Source of the DNA: Gordonia alkanivorans NBRC 16433
GTDB taxonomy: Bacteria; Actinomycetota; Actinomycetes; Mycobacteriales; Mycobacteriaceae
Length of the DNA stretch: 64,000 bases
Direction of reading: 5' to 3'
Assembly: GCF_000225505.1 (NCBI RefSeq)
Contig: NZ_BACI01000097.1
Location: forward strand, 1-64,000
This document shows, in pieces, positions 45,560 to 54,948 of the stretch (the stretch's first letter is position 1; every line of letters starts with the position of its first letter). The translations under genes were made by a program, and so were the position numbers. Under the pieces are notes generated by a model. The model was not told the origin of the DNA and did not search any database. It was given only the letters and a program-made list of their open reading frames with translations.

Positions 45560-46801
45560 ATGACTGATCGATCCGGCACCCCGTCATCCCGTTCCGGCCG
45601 AGGTGCATCGGCATCGGCCGCGCCTCGTTCGACCACCCCCTCCTTCGTGGCGGCGGTCTACGCCTTCGCCGTCGTCATGCTCGGGACGACGCTGCCGACA
45701 CCGCTCTATTCGCTCTACGGGGAGAAGCTCGGCTTCGGTGTCGCCACGACGACGGTCGTCTTCGGGGTGTACGCGGTCGGTGTCATCGCCGCATTGATCG
45801 GTTTCGGCCGCTGGTCCGATGTGATCGGGCGGCGCAAGCTGCTCATCGCCGGCGCCCTGCTGTCAGTGGCCAGCGCCGTGGTCTTCCTCACCGCCGGACC
45901 GGTCTGGCAGCTGCTGGTGGGCAGGGTGCTGTCCGGGTTGTCGGCGGGGATCTACGCCGGCGCCGCGACGACCGCGGTCATCGAACTGGCACCGCCGTCG
46001 TGGCGGGGCCGGGGGCCCGCCGTCGCGACCGCGGCCAACATCGGCGGACTCGGGATGGGACCGCTAATCGCCGGCCTGATCGCCGAGTATGCGCCCAATC
46101 CCCTGCACACCCCGTTCTTCCTCGACCTCGCCCTCTTGGCTCTCGCCTTCGCCGGCATCTGGCGACTGCAGGAGACGGTCGACGTCAAACCCGGTGCCCG
46201 TCTTGGTGTTCAGCGGCTCTCCGTACCGGCCGACGTACGCGGCGTGTTCGTCCGCGCGTCGATCGCCGCGTTCGCCGGCTTCGCGGTCATGGGGACGTTC
46301 ACCGGCGTCATGCCCTCGTTCGTCACTCAGATACTGGGCATCGACGACCGCGCGTTCACCGGTTTCCTCGTCTTCGTGCTGTTCGCTTCCTCGGCGGTCA
46401 CGCAGATCGTGGTGCGGCGCATGCCCACCGAGTCCGCGCTGATCGCCGGTTGCGCGATCCTGATCGGCGGCACCTGCCTGTCGATCGTCGGCCTGGTCGC
46501 CACGTCGACCGCCGCTCTGCTGGGTGGCGCGGTGGTGTGCGGTGTGGGGCAGGGCATGTCGTTCAGCAAGGGGCTGGCGTCGGTGGTCGCGGCCAGCCCG
46601 GCCGATCGACGCGCCGAGGTCACCTCAACCTATTTCGTGGTCGCCTACGTCGCGATCTCACTGCCCATCGTCGGGCAGGGTGTGGCCGCACAGCAGTGGG
46701 GACTGAGGCCGGCCGGCATCGCCTTCAACATCGGCGTCGCGGTTCTCGCGCTGGTGGCGTTGATACTCACCATCATCGCCGTCAGGCGCCTCGGCGACTG
46801 A
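45560..46801 (+). CDS. MFS transporter
   Basis: A 413-residue MFS exporter-like protein. An about 28-residue hydrophilic N-terminus precedes 12 hydrophobic segments. The loop after helix 2 reads GRWSDVIGRRKLL, the family A-motif. It is divergent from the ATP-grasp gene and may export its product. The last 11 codons lie in the first copy of a 32-bp tandem duplication that continues after the stop codon. Confidence 0.85.
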   Translation: MTDRSGTPSSRSGRGASASAAPRSTTPSFVAAVYAFAVVMLGTTLPTPLYSLYGEKLGFGVATTTVVFGVYAVGVIAALIGFGRWSDVIGRRKLLIAGALLSVASAVVFLTAGPVWQLLVGRVLSGLSAGIYAGAATTAVIELAPPSWRGRGPAVATAANIGGLGMGPLIAGLIAEYAPNPLHTPFFLDLALLALAFAGIWRLQETVDVKPGARLGVQRLSVPADVRGVFVRASIAAFAGFAVMGTFTGVMPSFVTQILGIDDRAFTGFLVFVLFASSAVTQIVVRRMPTESALIAGCAILIGGTCLSIVGLVATSTAALLGGAVVCGVGQGMSFSKGLASVVAASPADRRAEVTSTYFVVAYVAISLPIVGQGVAAQQWGLRPAGIAFNIGVAVLALVALILTIIAVRRLGD

Positions 46802-46856
46802 CCATCATCGCCGTCAGGCGCCTCGGCGACTGACCATCGATATACCGTCAGGCGCC
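46769..46856 (+). repeat. 32-bp tandem duplication at the 3' end of the MFS gene
   Basis: Positions 46769-46800 are repeated exactly at 46801-46832. A third, degenerate part (ACCATC, then CCGTCAGGCGCC at 46845-46856) follows and contains the malQ stop codon. The first copy encodes the C-terminus TIIAVRRLGD; the second is beyond the TGA that the junction creates. Confidence 0.9.
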
Positions 46857-48989
46857 CGGGACCCCGTACTCGTTGAGTGTGTTCACCAGCTGACGGAAGC
46901 GCACGCTGCTGACGAGGTCCTCCACCAGCACCACCTCACCGTCGGCGTTGGCGAGCGGGATGCACCAGTTCGGGTACTGCTCCGCACTCGTACCGGGCTG
47001 GTTCTGAATCCGCCGCTCCCCCACCGCGTCCACGAGTGCGACGCTCAGCAGCACCGACGGTGTGTGCGCGATGACGGCGTAGAGGGCGTCGACGACCTTC
47101 GGGTCCGACAGCGGGATGTCCCGCGACAGCAGGCCGCGCTCGTAGGCGAGTTCGAGGACGGCGTCGCGTTCGCGTTCGTTGCGGTCCCGTTCGGCCTCCT
47201 CCCCGGTCTCGAGCAGCCCCAGCCGTGCCCGCAGTGCGATGTGGTCACCGGCCAGGTAACCCGTCGTCGGCGGGAGGTCGTGGGTCGTCACCGACGTCAG
47301 GCACAGTTCGCGGTAGCGTTCCGGCGCGATTGCCGCCTTGCGGTCCTGCTCGAACCACAGGATCGACGTGCCCAGGATTCCGCGCCCGCGCAAGGTGTCC
47401 TGCACCGACGGCTCGAAGACTCCGAGGTCCTCGCCGACGACCACCGCATCGGCGCGCTGGGCCTCGAGGGCCAGGATGCCGATCAGTGCCTCGCTGTCGT
47501 AGTGCACGTAGGTGCCGCCGGCCGGTCCCATGCCGTCGGGGATCCACCACAGCCGGAACAGTCCCAGGATGTGGTCGACGCGGACGCCGCCGGCGTGACG
47601 CAGCACGGTGCGGATCATGTCGCGGTAGGGCTCGTAACCGGCCTCGGCCAGACGGCGGGGATGCCAGGGCGGCTGATCCCAGCCCTGCCCCTGCTGGTTG
47701 AAGCCGTCCGGCGGTGCGCCCACGGTCGCCCCGGAGGCGAGCACATGGCCGAGTGCCCAGGCGTCGGCGCTGTGCCGGCCGACCCCCACCGCGAGGTCGG
47801 CCATCACGCCGATGGACATTCCCGCGGACTTCGCGGCATGTGCCGCGGTGGCGAGCTGCTCGTCGCAGATCCACTGCAGCCAGATGTGGAAGTCGATGCG
47901 CCGCGCCAGTTTCCGGCGCTTCTTCTTCAGGTGTGCCGGATCGAGGAACTTGTCCTGCCAGCGGGGATCGTCGGCGTCGTAGCGCTCGGCCAGTGCGCAC
48001 CACGTGGCGAATCGTTTGAGGCCTTTGCCCTCCCGCTGCCGGAACTCGCGCAGGGCGGTTTTGCGCCGGGGGCTCAGCGGCACGTCGTAGATCAGTTCGA
48101 GTGCTTCCAGCTTGGCCCGGTAGGACTTGTTGCGCCGGATCTTGTCGGTGGCGGTGTTCTCGCCCAAGAACCCGCGGGCGAGCTTGTTCAACCACTTGCG
48201 CTGGGCCTTCGGCAATCCGTCGAGTTCAGGGATGTCGGTGACCCGGATGTAGATCGGGTTGAGGAAGCGGCGTGTGACCGGCAGGTACGGCGAGGCCTCG
48301 ACCGGGGGGTCCGGTTGCGCCGCATGCAACGGGTTGACCTGCACGAAATCGGCGCCGTACGCGCTACCCGCGACCTCGCAGATGCCCGCCAGATCGGCGA
48401 AGTCGCCGACGCCCCACGAGTCCGCCGAACGGATCGAGTAGAGCTGTACGGCCAGGCCCCACCGCTGCCGCCCGAGCAGCCGGTCTGCGGTGTGCAGCCG
48501 GCGCGGGGTGACGATCAGCGGTGCACTCGACGCCGTCGAGTCGTCGAGGTCGAGGGCCTTGATCCGGTGGTATCCGGGTTCGAGGTCGTCGGGGATCGCG
48601 AAGGTCGCCCGCCCGACGAGCGCGCCGTCGATCTCGCGCGGGTCCACCCACACGTCGAGTTGTTCCGGCGCGACGTCGCGGCCGTCCTCGGTGGCGATCC
48701 ACACCTTCACCAGGTTTCCGTGCGGGACGTGGATCCAGAACGTGTCGCCGCCGCCCTCGGTGACCACCGTGACCGCCGGGACGAACTCGCGCCACGGCCG
48801 CTCGTCGACCGCGCGGATCGACTCCTCGATCGCCTCGGGTGAGTCCGCAGGGACGTCGAGGGCGGTGAGGACGGCGACCAGCGTCTCCGTACTCACCTCG
48901 TGGGTCTCTTGGTCCCAGCCCACATAGCTGGTGGCCACACCGTGACGATGCGCCAGTTCGGTCAATCTCTCCGGGATCACGTCAGCCAC
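46848..48989 (-). CDS. malQ: 4-alpha-glucanotransferase (amylomaltase)
   Basis: A 713-residue GH77 enzyme that transfers maltosyl units between alpha-1,4-glucans. Catalytic-domain motifs include GVRVDHILGLFRLWWIPDG (nucleophile Asp in RVDH), VVVGEDLGVFEPSV (acid/base Glu) and SVTTHDLPPTTGYL (third carboxylate, HDxP). An extra N-terminal about 170-residue region with a beta-sandwich look precedes it, as in the long actinobacterial form (Mtb Rv1781c). The stop codon lies in the degenerate third part of the tandem repeat. Confidence 0.92.
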   Translation of the reverse strand: MADVIPERLTELAHRHGVATSYVGWDQETHEVSTETLVAVLTALDVPADSPEAIEESIRAVDERPWREFVPAVTVVTEGGGDTFWIHVPHGNLVKVWIATEDGRDVAPEQLDVWVDPREIDGALVGRATFAIPDDLEPGYHRIKALDLDDSTASSAPLIVTPRRLHTADRLLGRQRWGLAVQLYSIRSADSWGVGDFADLAGICEVAGSAYGADFVQVNPLHAAQPDPPVEASPYLPVTRRFLNPIYIRVTDIPELDGLPKAQRKWLNKLARGFLGENTATDKIRRNKSYRAKLEALELIYDVPLSPRRKTALREFRQREGKGLKRFATWCALAERYDADDPRWQDKFLDPAHLKKKRRKLARRIDFHIWLQWICDEQLATAAHAAKSAGMSIGVMADLAVGVGRHSADAWALGHVLASGATVGAPPDGFNQQGQGWDQPPWHPRRLAEAGYEPYRDMIRTVLRHAGGVRVDHILGLFRLWWIPDGMGPAGGTYVHYDSEALIGILALEAQRADAVVVGEDLGVFEPSVQDTLRGRGILGTSILWFEQDRKAAIAPERYRELCLTSVTTHDLPPTTGYLAGDHIALRARLGLLETGEEAERDRNERERDAVLELAYERGLLSRDIPLSDPKVVDALYAVIAHTPSVLLSVALVDAVGERRIQNQPGTSAEQYPNWCIPLANADGEVVLVEDLVSSVRFRQLVNTLNEYGVPGA

Positions 48990-49001
48990 CTCGCCATCGT
49001 C

Positions 49002-50420
49002 TCAGGATTCGGGCGGGTCCGCGCTGCGTGCGCCGGTACCGAGGATGACACCCGGATTCAGCAACCCCTGTGGGTCGAAGGCCGCCTTGACCGCTCGCAT
49101 GGTGTCGAGGTCGACGTCGGACCGGCCGAGGTGCGTCCAGGCAGTCTTGGCGCGGCCGATGCCGTGTTCGGCGCTGATGGACCCGCCGTTGGCCGCGACT
49201 ACTCCGAAGACCCGGCCGGTGACGGTTTCGGCGTGTTCTTCTGGGACGTCGAGCAGGTTCACGTGGATGTTTCCGTCACCCACGTGGCCGAAAAGGATCG
49301 GGCGACAGGGGAAGTCGCTTGCCGCACCGACCTCGGCCAGTTCGGCGAAGGTCTCCGGCAATGCGCGGATGGGTACGGAGATGTCGAGTTTGACGACCGG
49401 CGTCGTACTCGACCGGGCAATCGTCTCGGTGTGGCTCTCGCGTGCGCCCCAGAGTGCTCGAGCGGGCGCCGGTTCGAGGACGGCGTCGACGAGTCCGCCG
49501 GTGTCGCCGAGCAATTCGGCCATCGTCGTCTCGATGTCGCCGACCCCGGACACCTCGAGGAGGACATAGAAGGGCCCGGGTGTCGCCGTCGGCCGACGGT
49601 GTCCGTGTTCGTGCACCAGTTCGATGCCGGCCTCGGTCATGAGTTCGGCGGCCTCGACGGTGAGGCCGCGCGACGACGCGGCGGCGATCAGTCCGATCGC
49701 ATCCTCGACGTGTTCGACCGCGGCCACTGCGACGGTCGCCGTCGACGGCGGCACGACGAGTTTGAACAGCACGCGAGTGATGACCGCAAGGGTGCCCTCG
49801 CTACCGGCGAGGAGCGCCGGGAGGTCGTATCCCACATTGTCTTTCACCAGCGAGGTCCACCGGCGCAGGACGCGGCCGTCGGCGAGGACCGCCTCGATCC
49901 CGAGGACCTGGGAACGGGTGTTGCCACGGCGGATCATGCGGATGCCGCCGGCATTAGTCGAGACCACCCCGCCCGCGGTGGCCGACTCGCGGGAGGCCAG
50001 GTCGACGGGGAAGGCCAAGCCGGCCTCGGCGGCCTTGCCGTCGATGGCGTCGACGGTGGCACCGGCCTGGGCACCCACGCAGCGGCCGACCGCGTCTACC
50101 TCGTCGATGTCGGTCATACGGGCCGTCGACAACACGATCACCGGCCGTCCGGTGTCGTTGCGTGGTGGCGGCACCGAGCCACCCACGAGTCCGGTGTTCC
50201 CGCCCTGCACGCAGATTCGGGCGCCGATGGAGGCGCACTCGCCGACGACCCGGGAGACCTCCTCGGTGGTACGCGGCCGCACCACCGCATCCGCCTCACC
50301 CCGGTACCGGCCGGTCCAGTCGACGAGGAAACCCTCGATGGACTCGGGATCGGTGAGCACGTTGCCCGCGCCGACCACCGCGCGCAACTGTGTCAGCAGG
50401 GCGTCCGCATGCGCGGACAC
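49002..50420 (-). CDS. FAD-linked oxidase of the GlcD / D-2-hydroxyacid dehydrogenase type
   Basis: A 472-residue flavoprotein with a PCMH-type FAD domain (VQGGNTGLVGGSVPP, ATAGGVVSTNAGGIRMIRRG) and a FAD-oxidase C-domain with the GHVGDGNIHVN signature and SISAEHGIGRAK. It probably oxidises a 2-hydroxy acid such as D-lactate or D-2-hydroxyglutarate. GTG at 50420 fits the family length. It starts 4 bp after the upstream SDR gene, so the two are likely cotranscribed. Confidence 0.87.
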   Translation of the reverse strand: MSAHADALLTQLRAVVGAGNVLTDPESIEGFLVDWTGRYRGEADAVVRPRTTEEVSRVVGECASIGARICVQGGNTGLVGGSVPPPRNDTGRPVIVLSTARMTDIDEVDAVGRCVGAQAGATVDAIDGKAAEAGLAFPVDLASRESATAGGVVSTNAGGIRMIRRGNTRSQVLGIEAVLADGRVLRRWTSLVKDNVGYDLPALLAGSEGTLAVITRVLFKLVVPPSTATVAVAAVEHVEDAIGLIAAASSRGLTVEAAELMTEAGIELVHEHGHRRPTATPGPFYVLLEVSGVGDIETTMAELLGDTGGLVDAVLEPAPARALWGARESHTETIARSSTTPVVKLDISVPIRALPETFAELAEVGAASDFPCRPILFGHVGDGNIHVNLLDVPEEHAETVTGRVFGVVAANGGSISAEHGIGRAKTAWTHLGRSDVDLDTMRAVKAAFDPQGLLNPGVILGTGARSADPPES

Positions 50421-50424
50421 GGCG

Positions 50425-51078
50425 TCAGACCTGTGCGACCGCGTCGACGACCGGCGTGGGCCCGTCGTTGAACTCGATGACCTTGTGCACCGTCTCGGGT
50501 CGTGCGAGAACCGCTGCGGCGACCGCGGCCACGTTGTCGCGACTGACCTCGTCGCCACCGCCGCGCGTGCCGCCGATGGCGATCTTGCCCGTCCCCGGCT
50601 CGTCGGTGAGTTTGCTCGGTCCGAGGATCGTCCAGTCGAGGTCGCCCGACTTCAGATAGGTGTCGGCGGCCGCTTTGGCCTCGGCGTACGCGTGGAACGA
50701 ATTGTCCTCGGGCACGCCGTGATCGGGACCGGCACCGAAGTAGGAGACCATGACGTACCGGTGGATTCCGACCTTCGCCGCGGCGTCCATCGAGCGGATC
50801 GCGGCGTCCCGGTCGACGGCGTAGGTCCGTGCCGGCTCACCCCCGCCTGCGCCCGCCGACCAGACCACGGCGTCGTGTTCGGAGATCGCCGTGGCGATCC
50901 CGGTCGTGTCGAGGGTCTCCACATCGGCGACGACGGGTACCGCGCCGGTCTCCGCGACGTCCTGCGCGTGTTCTGGGTTTCGGATGATCGAGGTCACCTG
51001 ATCGCCTCGGTCGGTCAGGATCTTCGCCAGGCGCAGCGCGATCTTGCCGTGTCCGCCGATGATGGCCACTCGGGTCAC
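50425..51078 (-). CDS. NAD(P)-binding atypical SDR
   Basis: A 217-residue Rossmann-fold protein with the nucleotide-binding GGHGKIALRLAK near the N-terminus, the FHAYAEAKAAAD segment that supplies the YxxxK-like pair, and DWTILGPSKLTD. Atypical SDRs of this kind act as NAD(P)H-dependent reductases or redox sensors. Substrate unknown. It precedes the FAD-linked oxidase gene by 4 bp. Confidence 0.82.
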   Translation of the reverse strand: MTRVAIIGGHGKIALRLAKILTDRGDQVTSIIRNPEHAQDVAETGAVPVVADVETLDTTGIATAISEHDAVVWSAGAGGGEPARTYAVDRDAAIRSMDAAAKVGIHRYVMVSYFGAGPDHGVPEDNSFHAYAEAKAAADTYLKSGDLDWTILGPSKLTDEPGTGKIAIGGTRGGGDEVSRDNVAAVAAAVLARPETVHKVIEFNDGPTPVVDAVAQV

Positions 51079-51205
51079 TGGTTGCTCACTTTCGCGGTCG
51101 ACGTCACTCGTTCTTCTCCAACGTACCCATCCACGAACGACACCGCCCCGGCCCGAACGCGAGGTGCGTCGGAAACCGGGGCGGGGTTCGCGGTGGGTGC
51201 TGCGA

Positions 51206-51481
51206 TCAGACGCGGGTCCGGCCGCGCCCGGTCACGAGCTTGACCAGGAACAGCAAGACGCAAGCGCCGATCAAGCAGGTGATGAAGCTGAAGATCAATC
51301 CGGCGCCCTCGACGTCGACGCCGAAGAGCTGCAGCAAGAAGCCGCCGAGGAGACCGCCTACGACACCGACGATGATGTTGAGGATGATCCCCTGCTGCGC
51401 ATCGGTCTTCATGATCTTGCTGGCGATCCAGCCGGCCAGACCACCGATGATGATCCACGCAATGATGCCAATTCCCAGCAT
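51206..51481 (-). CDS. GlsB/YeaQ/YmgE-family membrane protein
   Basis: A 91-residue protein with three membrane helices and glycine-rich turns ([36 protein letters not shown]), the mark of the transglycosylase-associated/GlsB family. Members are induced by general stress; the biochemical role is unknown. AGGAGG lies five bases before the ATG. It is the only gene in a 600-bp stretch. Confidence 0.87.
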   Translation of the reverse strand: MLGIGIIAWIIIGGLAGWIASKIMKTDAQQGIILNIIVGVVGGLLGGFLLQLFGVDVEGAGLIFSFITCLIGACVLLFLVKLVTGRGRTRV

Positions 51482-51687
51482 GTCTGCCTCCTAGGTAGTT
51501 GTTGCTCCTGCGTGCGTAAATCGTCCGAATCGTCCAGATCGTGCGATTTGCTACAGGACTCAAAGTACCCAGGAACCTCAGGACCAAACCTGCGCGCGTG
51601 GATCTGTGTGCACATCGAGACCGGTACGACGGTCATGCCGAGACCTTCTCCGCCGGTAGGGCCGTTCGACCTGCAGCGTCGTCGGAT

Positions 51688-52137
51688 TCAGGGGCAGGTC
51701 ACCTCGATCTCGTAGGACTTGGTCACCTTCTCGGTCGGGTTGGCGAGATCGACCCCCGACGCCTCGCCGGTGATCTTGTAGGTGGAGCCGTCCTTGTCGA
51801 CCTCGGCGCTGCCCTCACCCACACCCTTCTGATAACCGAGCGTCACGCCGTCCACGGAACCGAGCCCGACCGACTCGACCTCCGGCGAATCCCCCGACGA
51901 CAGCACGACGCCGACGCCCGAGGTGCCCGACCCGGAACCGATTCCGATCGTCACCTTTCCGGCGGCATCGGTGCAGCCGACGGTCTTGTCCGCCAGTTCC
52001 ACCTCCTGGCCGTCGACGGTCACCTTGGCCTCCGCGTCGGTACTCCCGGAACCCGAGTCGTCCGAGCCGCATGCGGTTGCCGCGACGGCCAGTGCCGCCG
52101 CGCCGAGGATTGAAGCGATGTGCACCTTGTTCATCAT
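51688..52137 (-). CDS. LpqH-like secreted lipoprotein
   Basis: A 149-residue protein with a type II signal peptide. The hydrophobic core is followed by a lipobox-like AATAC, with acylated Cys23, and a Ser/Gly/Asp-rich linker. The folded part (VTVDGQEVELADKTVGCTDA onward) resembles the 19-kDa antigen family (LpqH), small beta proteins on the actinobacterial surface. Three further-spaced cysteines could pair. ATG at 52137 or 52134; AGGAG precedes both. Function unknown. Confidence 0.8.
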   Translation of the reverse strand: MMNKVHIASILGAAALAVAATACGSDDSGSGSTDAEAKVTVDGQEVELADKTVGCTDAAGKVTIGIGSGSGTSGVGVVLSSGDSPEVESVGLGSVDGVTLGYQKGVGEGSAEVDKDGSTYKITGEASGVDLANPTEKVTKSYEIEVTCP

Positions 52138-52256
52138 GAGAACTCCTGGGCAGTCGTGAACGCCGCCGACTGGCGGACTGAGAAGAATCTAGCCCGTGAG
52201 CTGCGCATTGGCACAGAAATGTCTGAATCTCGGGACCTTCGGCACCGCAGGGGGTC

Positions 52257-53123
52257 TCAGGCGATCGACTGCAGTTTCGCGTCGGCCTCGATCATCACCG
52301 CACGCGTCAGATCGCGGAACTGTTCGTAGTGCCCGTGATAGCCGTATTTCGCGTGCAGACCCGGCCACCGCGTGTGGTCCGCGGCCGCGCCGATCGCGTT
52401 GGCCTCGGGGAGATATGCGGGCAGGATGTTCTGGATCGTCGGATCGCGCCGGAGCCGGTGGACGGTGTCGCGGTGCAGCGACGACGACGCCCGGTACTTG
52501 GTGATGACGACACCCAGTTCGACGATGGTGCGGCCGATCTCGGCACCGAAGTCCGCGACCTGTCGCTGGATGTGCGGAATCGCGTACGTGGACAACACGT
52601 CCGGGATTGTCGGGATGAGATATCCACTGGCCATGAACAATCCGTTGAGGCTGAACGGACCGACGTTCGGCGGACAGTCGATGAGGACGTAGTCGTAGCG
52701 AGACATGATCGGGGCCAACGCGCCTCGCAGCACCTCGACGGCAGCGAGATGGTCGTCGGCGGCGACTCGGCGCGCGCTCATCTCCTCCTGCAGGTCGATC
52801 AGATCGAGCGAGGACGGGAGGAGATCGATCCCCGCGAGCCCATCGATCGACGAGACGTCCCGTTGGACGGTGCTCTCCAGGTCGAACCGCCGGGTGCCGT
52901 CGAGAACGTCGGCGAACAGGGTCGCGACGGTGTGCCCGCGGGCATTACAGGCCTCCCAGCCGTCCTCCCCGATCGTCATCGTCGTGAGGTTGGTCTGGGC
53001 GTCGAGATCGACGAGGAGCACCTTCTTGCCGAAGACGCCGGCGAGGAAATCGGCGAGGCCGGCCGTGAGCGTGGTCTTCCCGACCCCGCCCTTGAGACTG
53101 ATGGTCGCGATCACCGTCGGCAT
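52257..53123 (-). CDS. Second ParA-family ATPase (orphan)
   Basis: A 288-residue ParA ATPase with KGGVGKTT (11-18), VDLDAQTNLT and VLIDCPPNVG. Longer than the ParA at 29987, with a C-terminal region (TRWPGLHAKYGYHGHYEQF) that does not look like a partition protein's. No parB, no parS cluster and no plasmid replication gene is near it, so it is not clearly part of a replicon. Cargo positioning or polar localisation are possible roles. Its neighbour downstream on the same strand (lipoprotein) gives no clue. Confidence 0.82.
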   Translation of the reverse strand: MPTVIATISLKGGVGKTTLTAGLADFLAGVFGKKVLLVDLDAQTNLTTMTIGEDGWEACNARGHTVATLFADVLDGTRRFDLESTVQRDVSSIDGLAGIDLLPSSLDLIDLQEEMSARRVAADDHLAAVEVLRGALAPIMSRYDYVLIDCPPNVGPFSLNGLFMASGYLIPTIPDVLSTYAIPHIQRQVADFGAEIGRTIVELGVVITKYRASSSLHRDTVHRLRRDPTIQNILPAYLPEANAIGAAADHTRWPGLHAKYGYHGHYEQFRDLTRAVMIEADAKLQSIA

Positions 53124-53220
53124 GGGATCCCCGGTCTGGTCGGTGGGCCTGCGTCGCGAATCAGACTAACCGGGTGGCACTCGCGCCGCAGCGACTCTCG
53201 ACCGGTCTTGCACGATCCTC

Positions 53221-54595
53221 TCAGCCGGCCTTGCCGAGGGCCTCGACCGGCTTGTCGTGGTGGGCGAAGGTCGGACCGCGCCCGCCGTCCTGCTCGGCGG
53301 CCAGCTTGGTGAAGGCATCGTGCATGACGGCCCAGTAGGTGTCGCCGTTGGCGCGACGCTTGTCGGCCCGCTTCCAGTAGCCGGGGATGCGCCGGTCCAG
53401 ATTCGCGAGCTTCGCCTGCGCGGTGATGAGTTTCGGTGCGATCCGTCCGATCCGGGTCGGCTCGGGGGTACCCGTGATGCGGCGCCCGAGGAACGTCCCG
53501 CCGATGAAGAAGTACAGGCCGTGCAGCGTCTGATGGATCGCCGACTTCACCTGTGGGTCGATCAGCGGAATCTGCACCTTGTTCATGAGAGTGTTCAGCA
53601 TCATCTCGGAGACGTCGTTGAGCGCCTCGGAGAACTCCGACGGCGGCTCCATCACCGCATAGCCGTAGTCCAGCAGTTCAACCGCTTCGCCGAACGTGCG
53701 TGGGATCATCGCCTCACGGATGCCCATGATGTGTCCGATGTACGACCAGAAGATGTTGAGATCCTCGAGGTCTCGGTAGTCGTAGTGGCGACCGTAGTTG
53801 ATGTCGTACATGAGGTTGGCGACACCGAACGACTGTATCCCACCGGACATCTCGGCGTTGGAGATCGGCACGCCATGCTGGGCGACCCACTCCTCGCCCC
53901 ACTTCTTGCGCAGCATGACACGAGCCTGTGCGTGCATCAGCCGCACCCGGACGGCGTTCTTTGAACGCCGTGCCGAAGCGATCCAGCGCGCCGGGAGCCG
54001 GCAGGTGCAACCAGAATTCGGCGGACTCCAGCGACCGGTTGATCATGTTGCGCTGCATGCGCCCCATGGTTCCGACCGCATCACCCACCGAACCGCCCTG
54101 CACGGTGGCCAGGGTGTTGAGGAAGATCAGCGACGCCTTGCCTGCCGGGCTCACCCCGTTCGCGACGATCGCGCCACGATCGACACGATCCTTGGTGATC
54201 CAGGCCGGCGGATTGTCGATGTGATCGAAGAGCGCGACGAGCTCCTCAGGTGGACTGTCGATGGTGTCCAGACCGTTGTCGAGGGCGTCTTCGAACATCT
54301 GCCGGCCGGTTCGCGGGGGCAGCCTGCGGAACATCTGAACCACCGCATCCATCTCCGGGTCGCCGACCCAGAGGTGGTCCTTCGCGCGGGCGACGATGCC
54401 CTCGGTCTCGGGTAGTCGGTCCTGTACGTCGACCCAGCCGTCGAGGAGTCGATGACGAGCCGGCGTCCAGTCCGGATTGAACTTCGGCCGCAGCGCCGGG
54501 GCCGGCCGGAGCGGGCGTCCCAGCACAGGATCCACCGGGGCGTCCGGCGCAGGGGGCGGGGCGAGGGCATCGAGGTGATCATCGAGGACGGTCAA
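53221..54595 (-). pseudogene. MpaB/DUF2236-family oxygenase, frameshifted
   Basis: A protein of the oxygenase MpaB (DUF2236) family, related to latex-clearing proteins, split by one base. The first frame (from 54595) reads to GTAF then changes into an Arg/Ala-rich tail. The second frame continues from AAG at 53961 as KNAVRVRLMHAQARVML and runs to 53221. Removing one A of the AAA at 53960-53962 rejoins the two into a 457-residue protein, with VRLMHAQARV and ISNAEMSGGIQ matching the family. It is either a real +1 mutation or a homopolymer sequencing error. Confidence 0.75.
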
Positions 54596-54948
54596 GGTGG
54601 CGCTCCGTACGGTCCGAGGTCAGTCAACTTAGTTATCTTGGTTAGCCAACTTACCTCGTGGGCGGCGGACTTCACAGGGCGAATCGTCAACTCGAGCCGG
54701 CCGCCCGACTCCTCGGGACCCGCGTCGACACGCGCGCAGAATCGCGGATTCGCATCGACCCCGTTCTGCCGACACTGTCGATATCTGTAAGAATGACGTC
54801 GCCGAACATTCTCGCCGAGACCGTGCGGACACCATCGGCACATTTCATGGAATCCGGAAACACGCACCGATCCGCATTCCCTTCGTTTCAGGAAGTACCC
54901 GCAGATCACCGGCCGCGGCCGCACGACTTCCGCGAGGGAAGGACCGTC
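54596..54948. other. Divergent promoter region between MpaB-like and secreted-protein genes
   Basis: 353 bp without a convincing ORF. Next to the MpaB-like start there is an AT-rich segment with TTGG-ttag-CCAA (54638-54649) flanked by two copies of CAACTTA (about 54625 and 54647), a likely operator or promoter. Towards the secreted protein only a poor -10-like TAAGAAT was seen. Confidence 0.45.

Noticed and set aside
52257..53123. Second ParA as evidence for a plasmid or prophage integration
   Set aside because: No replication, integrase, parB or phage genes and no att-like repeats around it.
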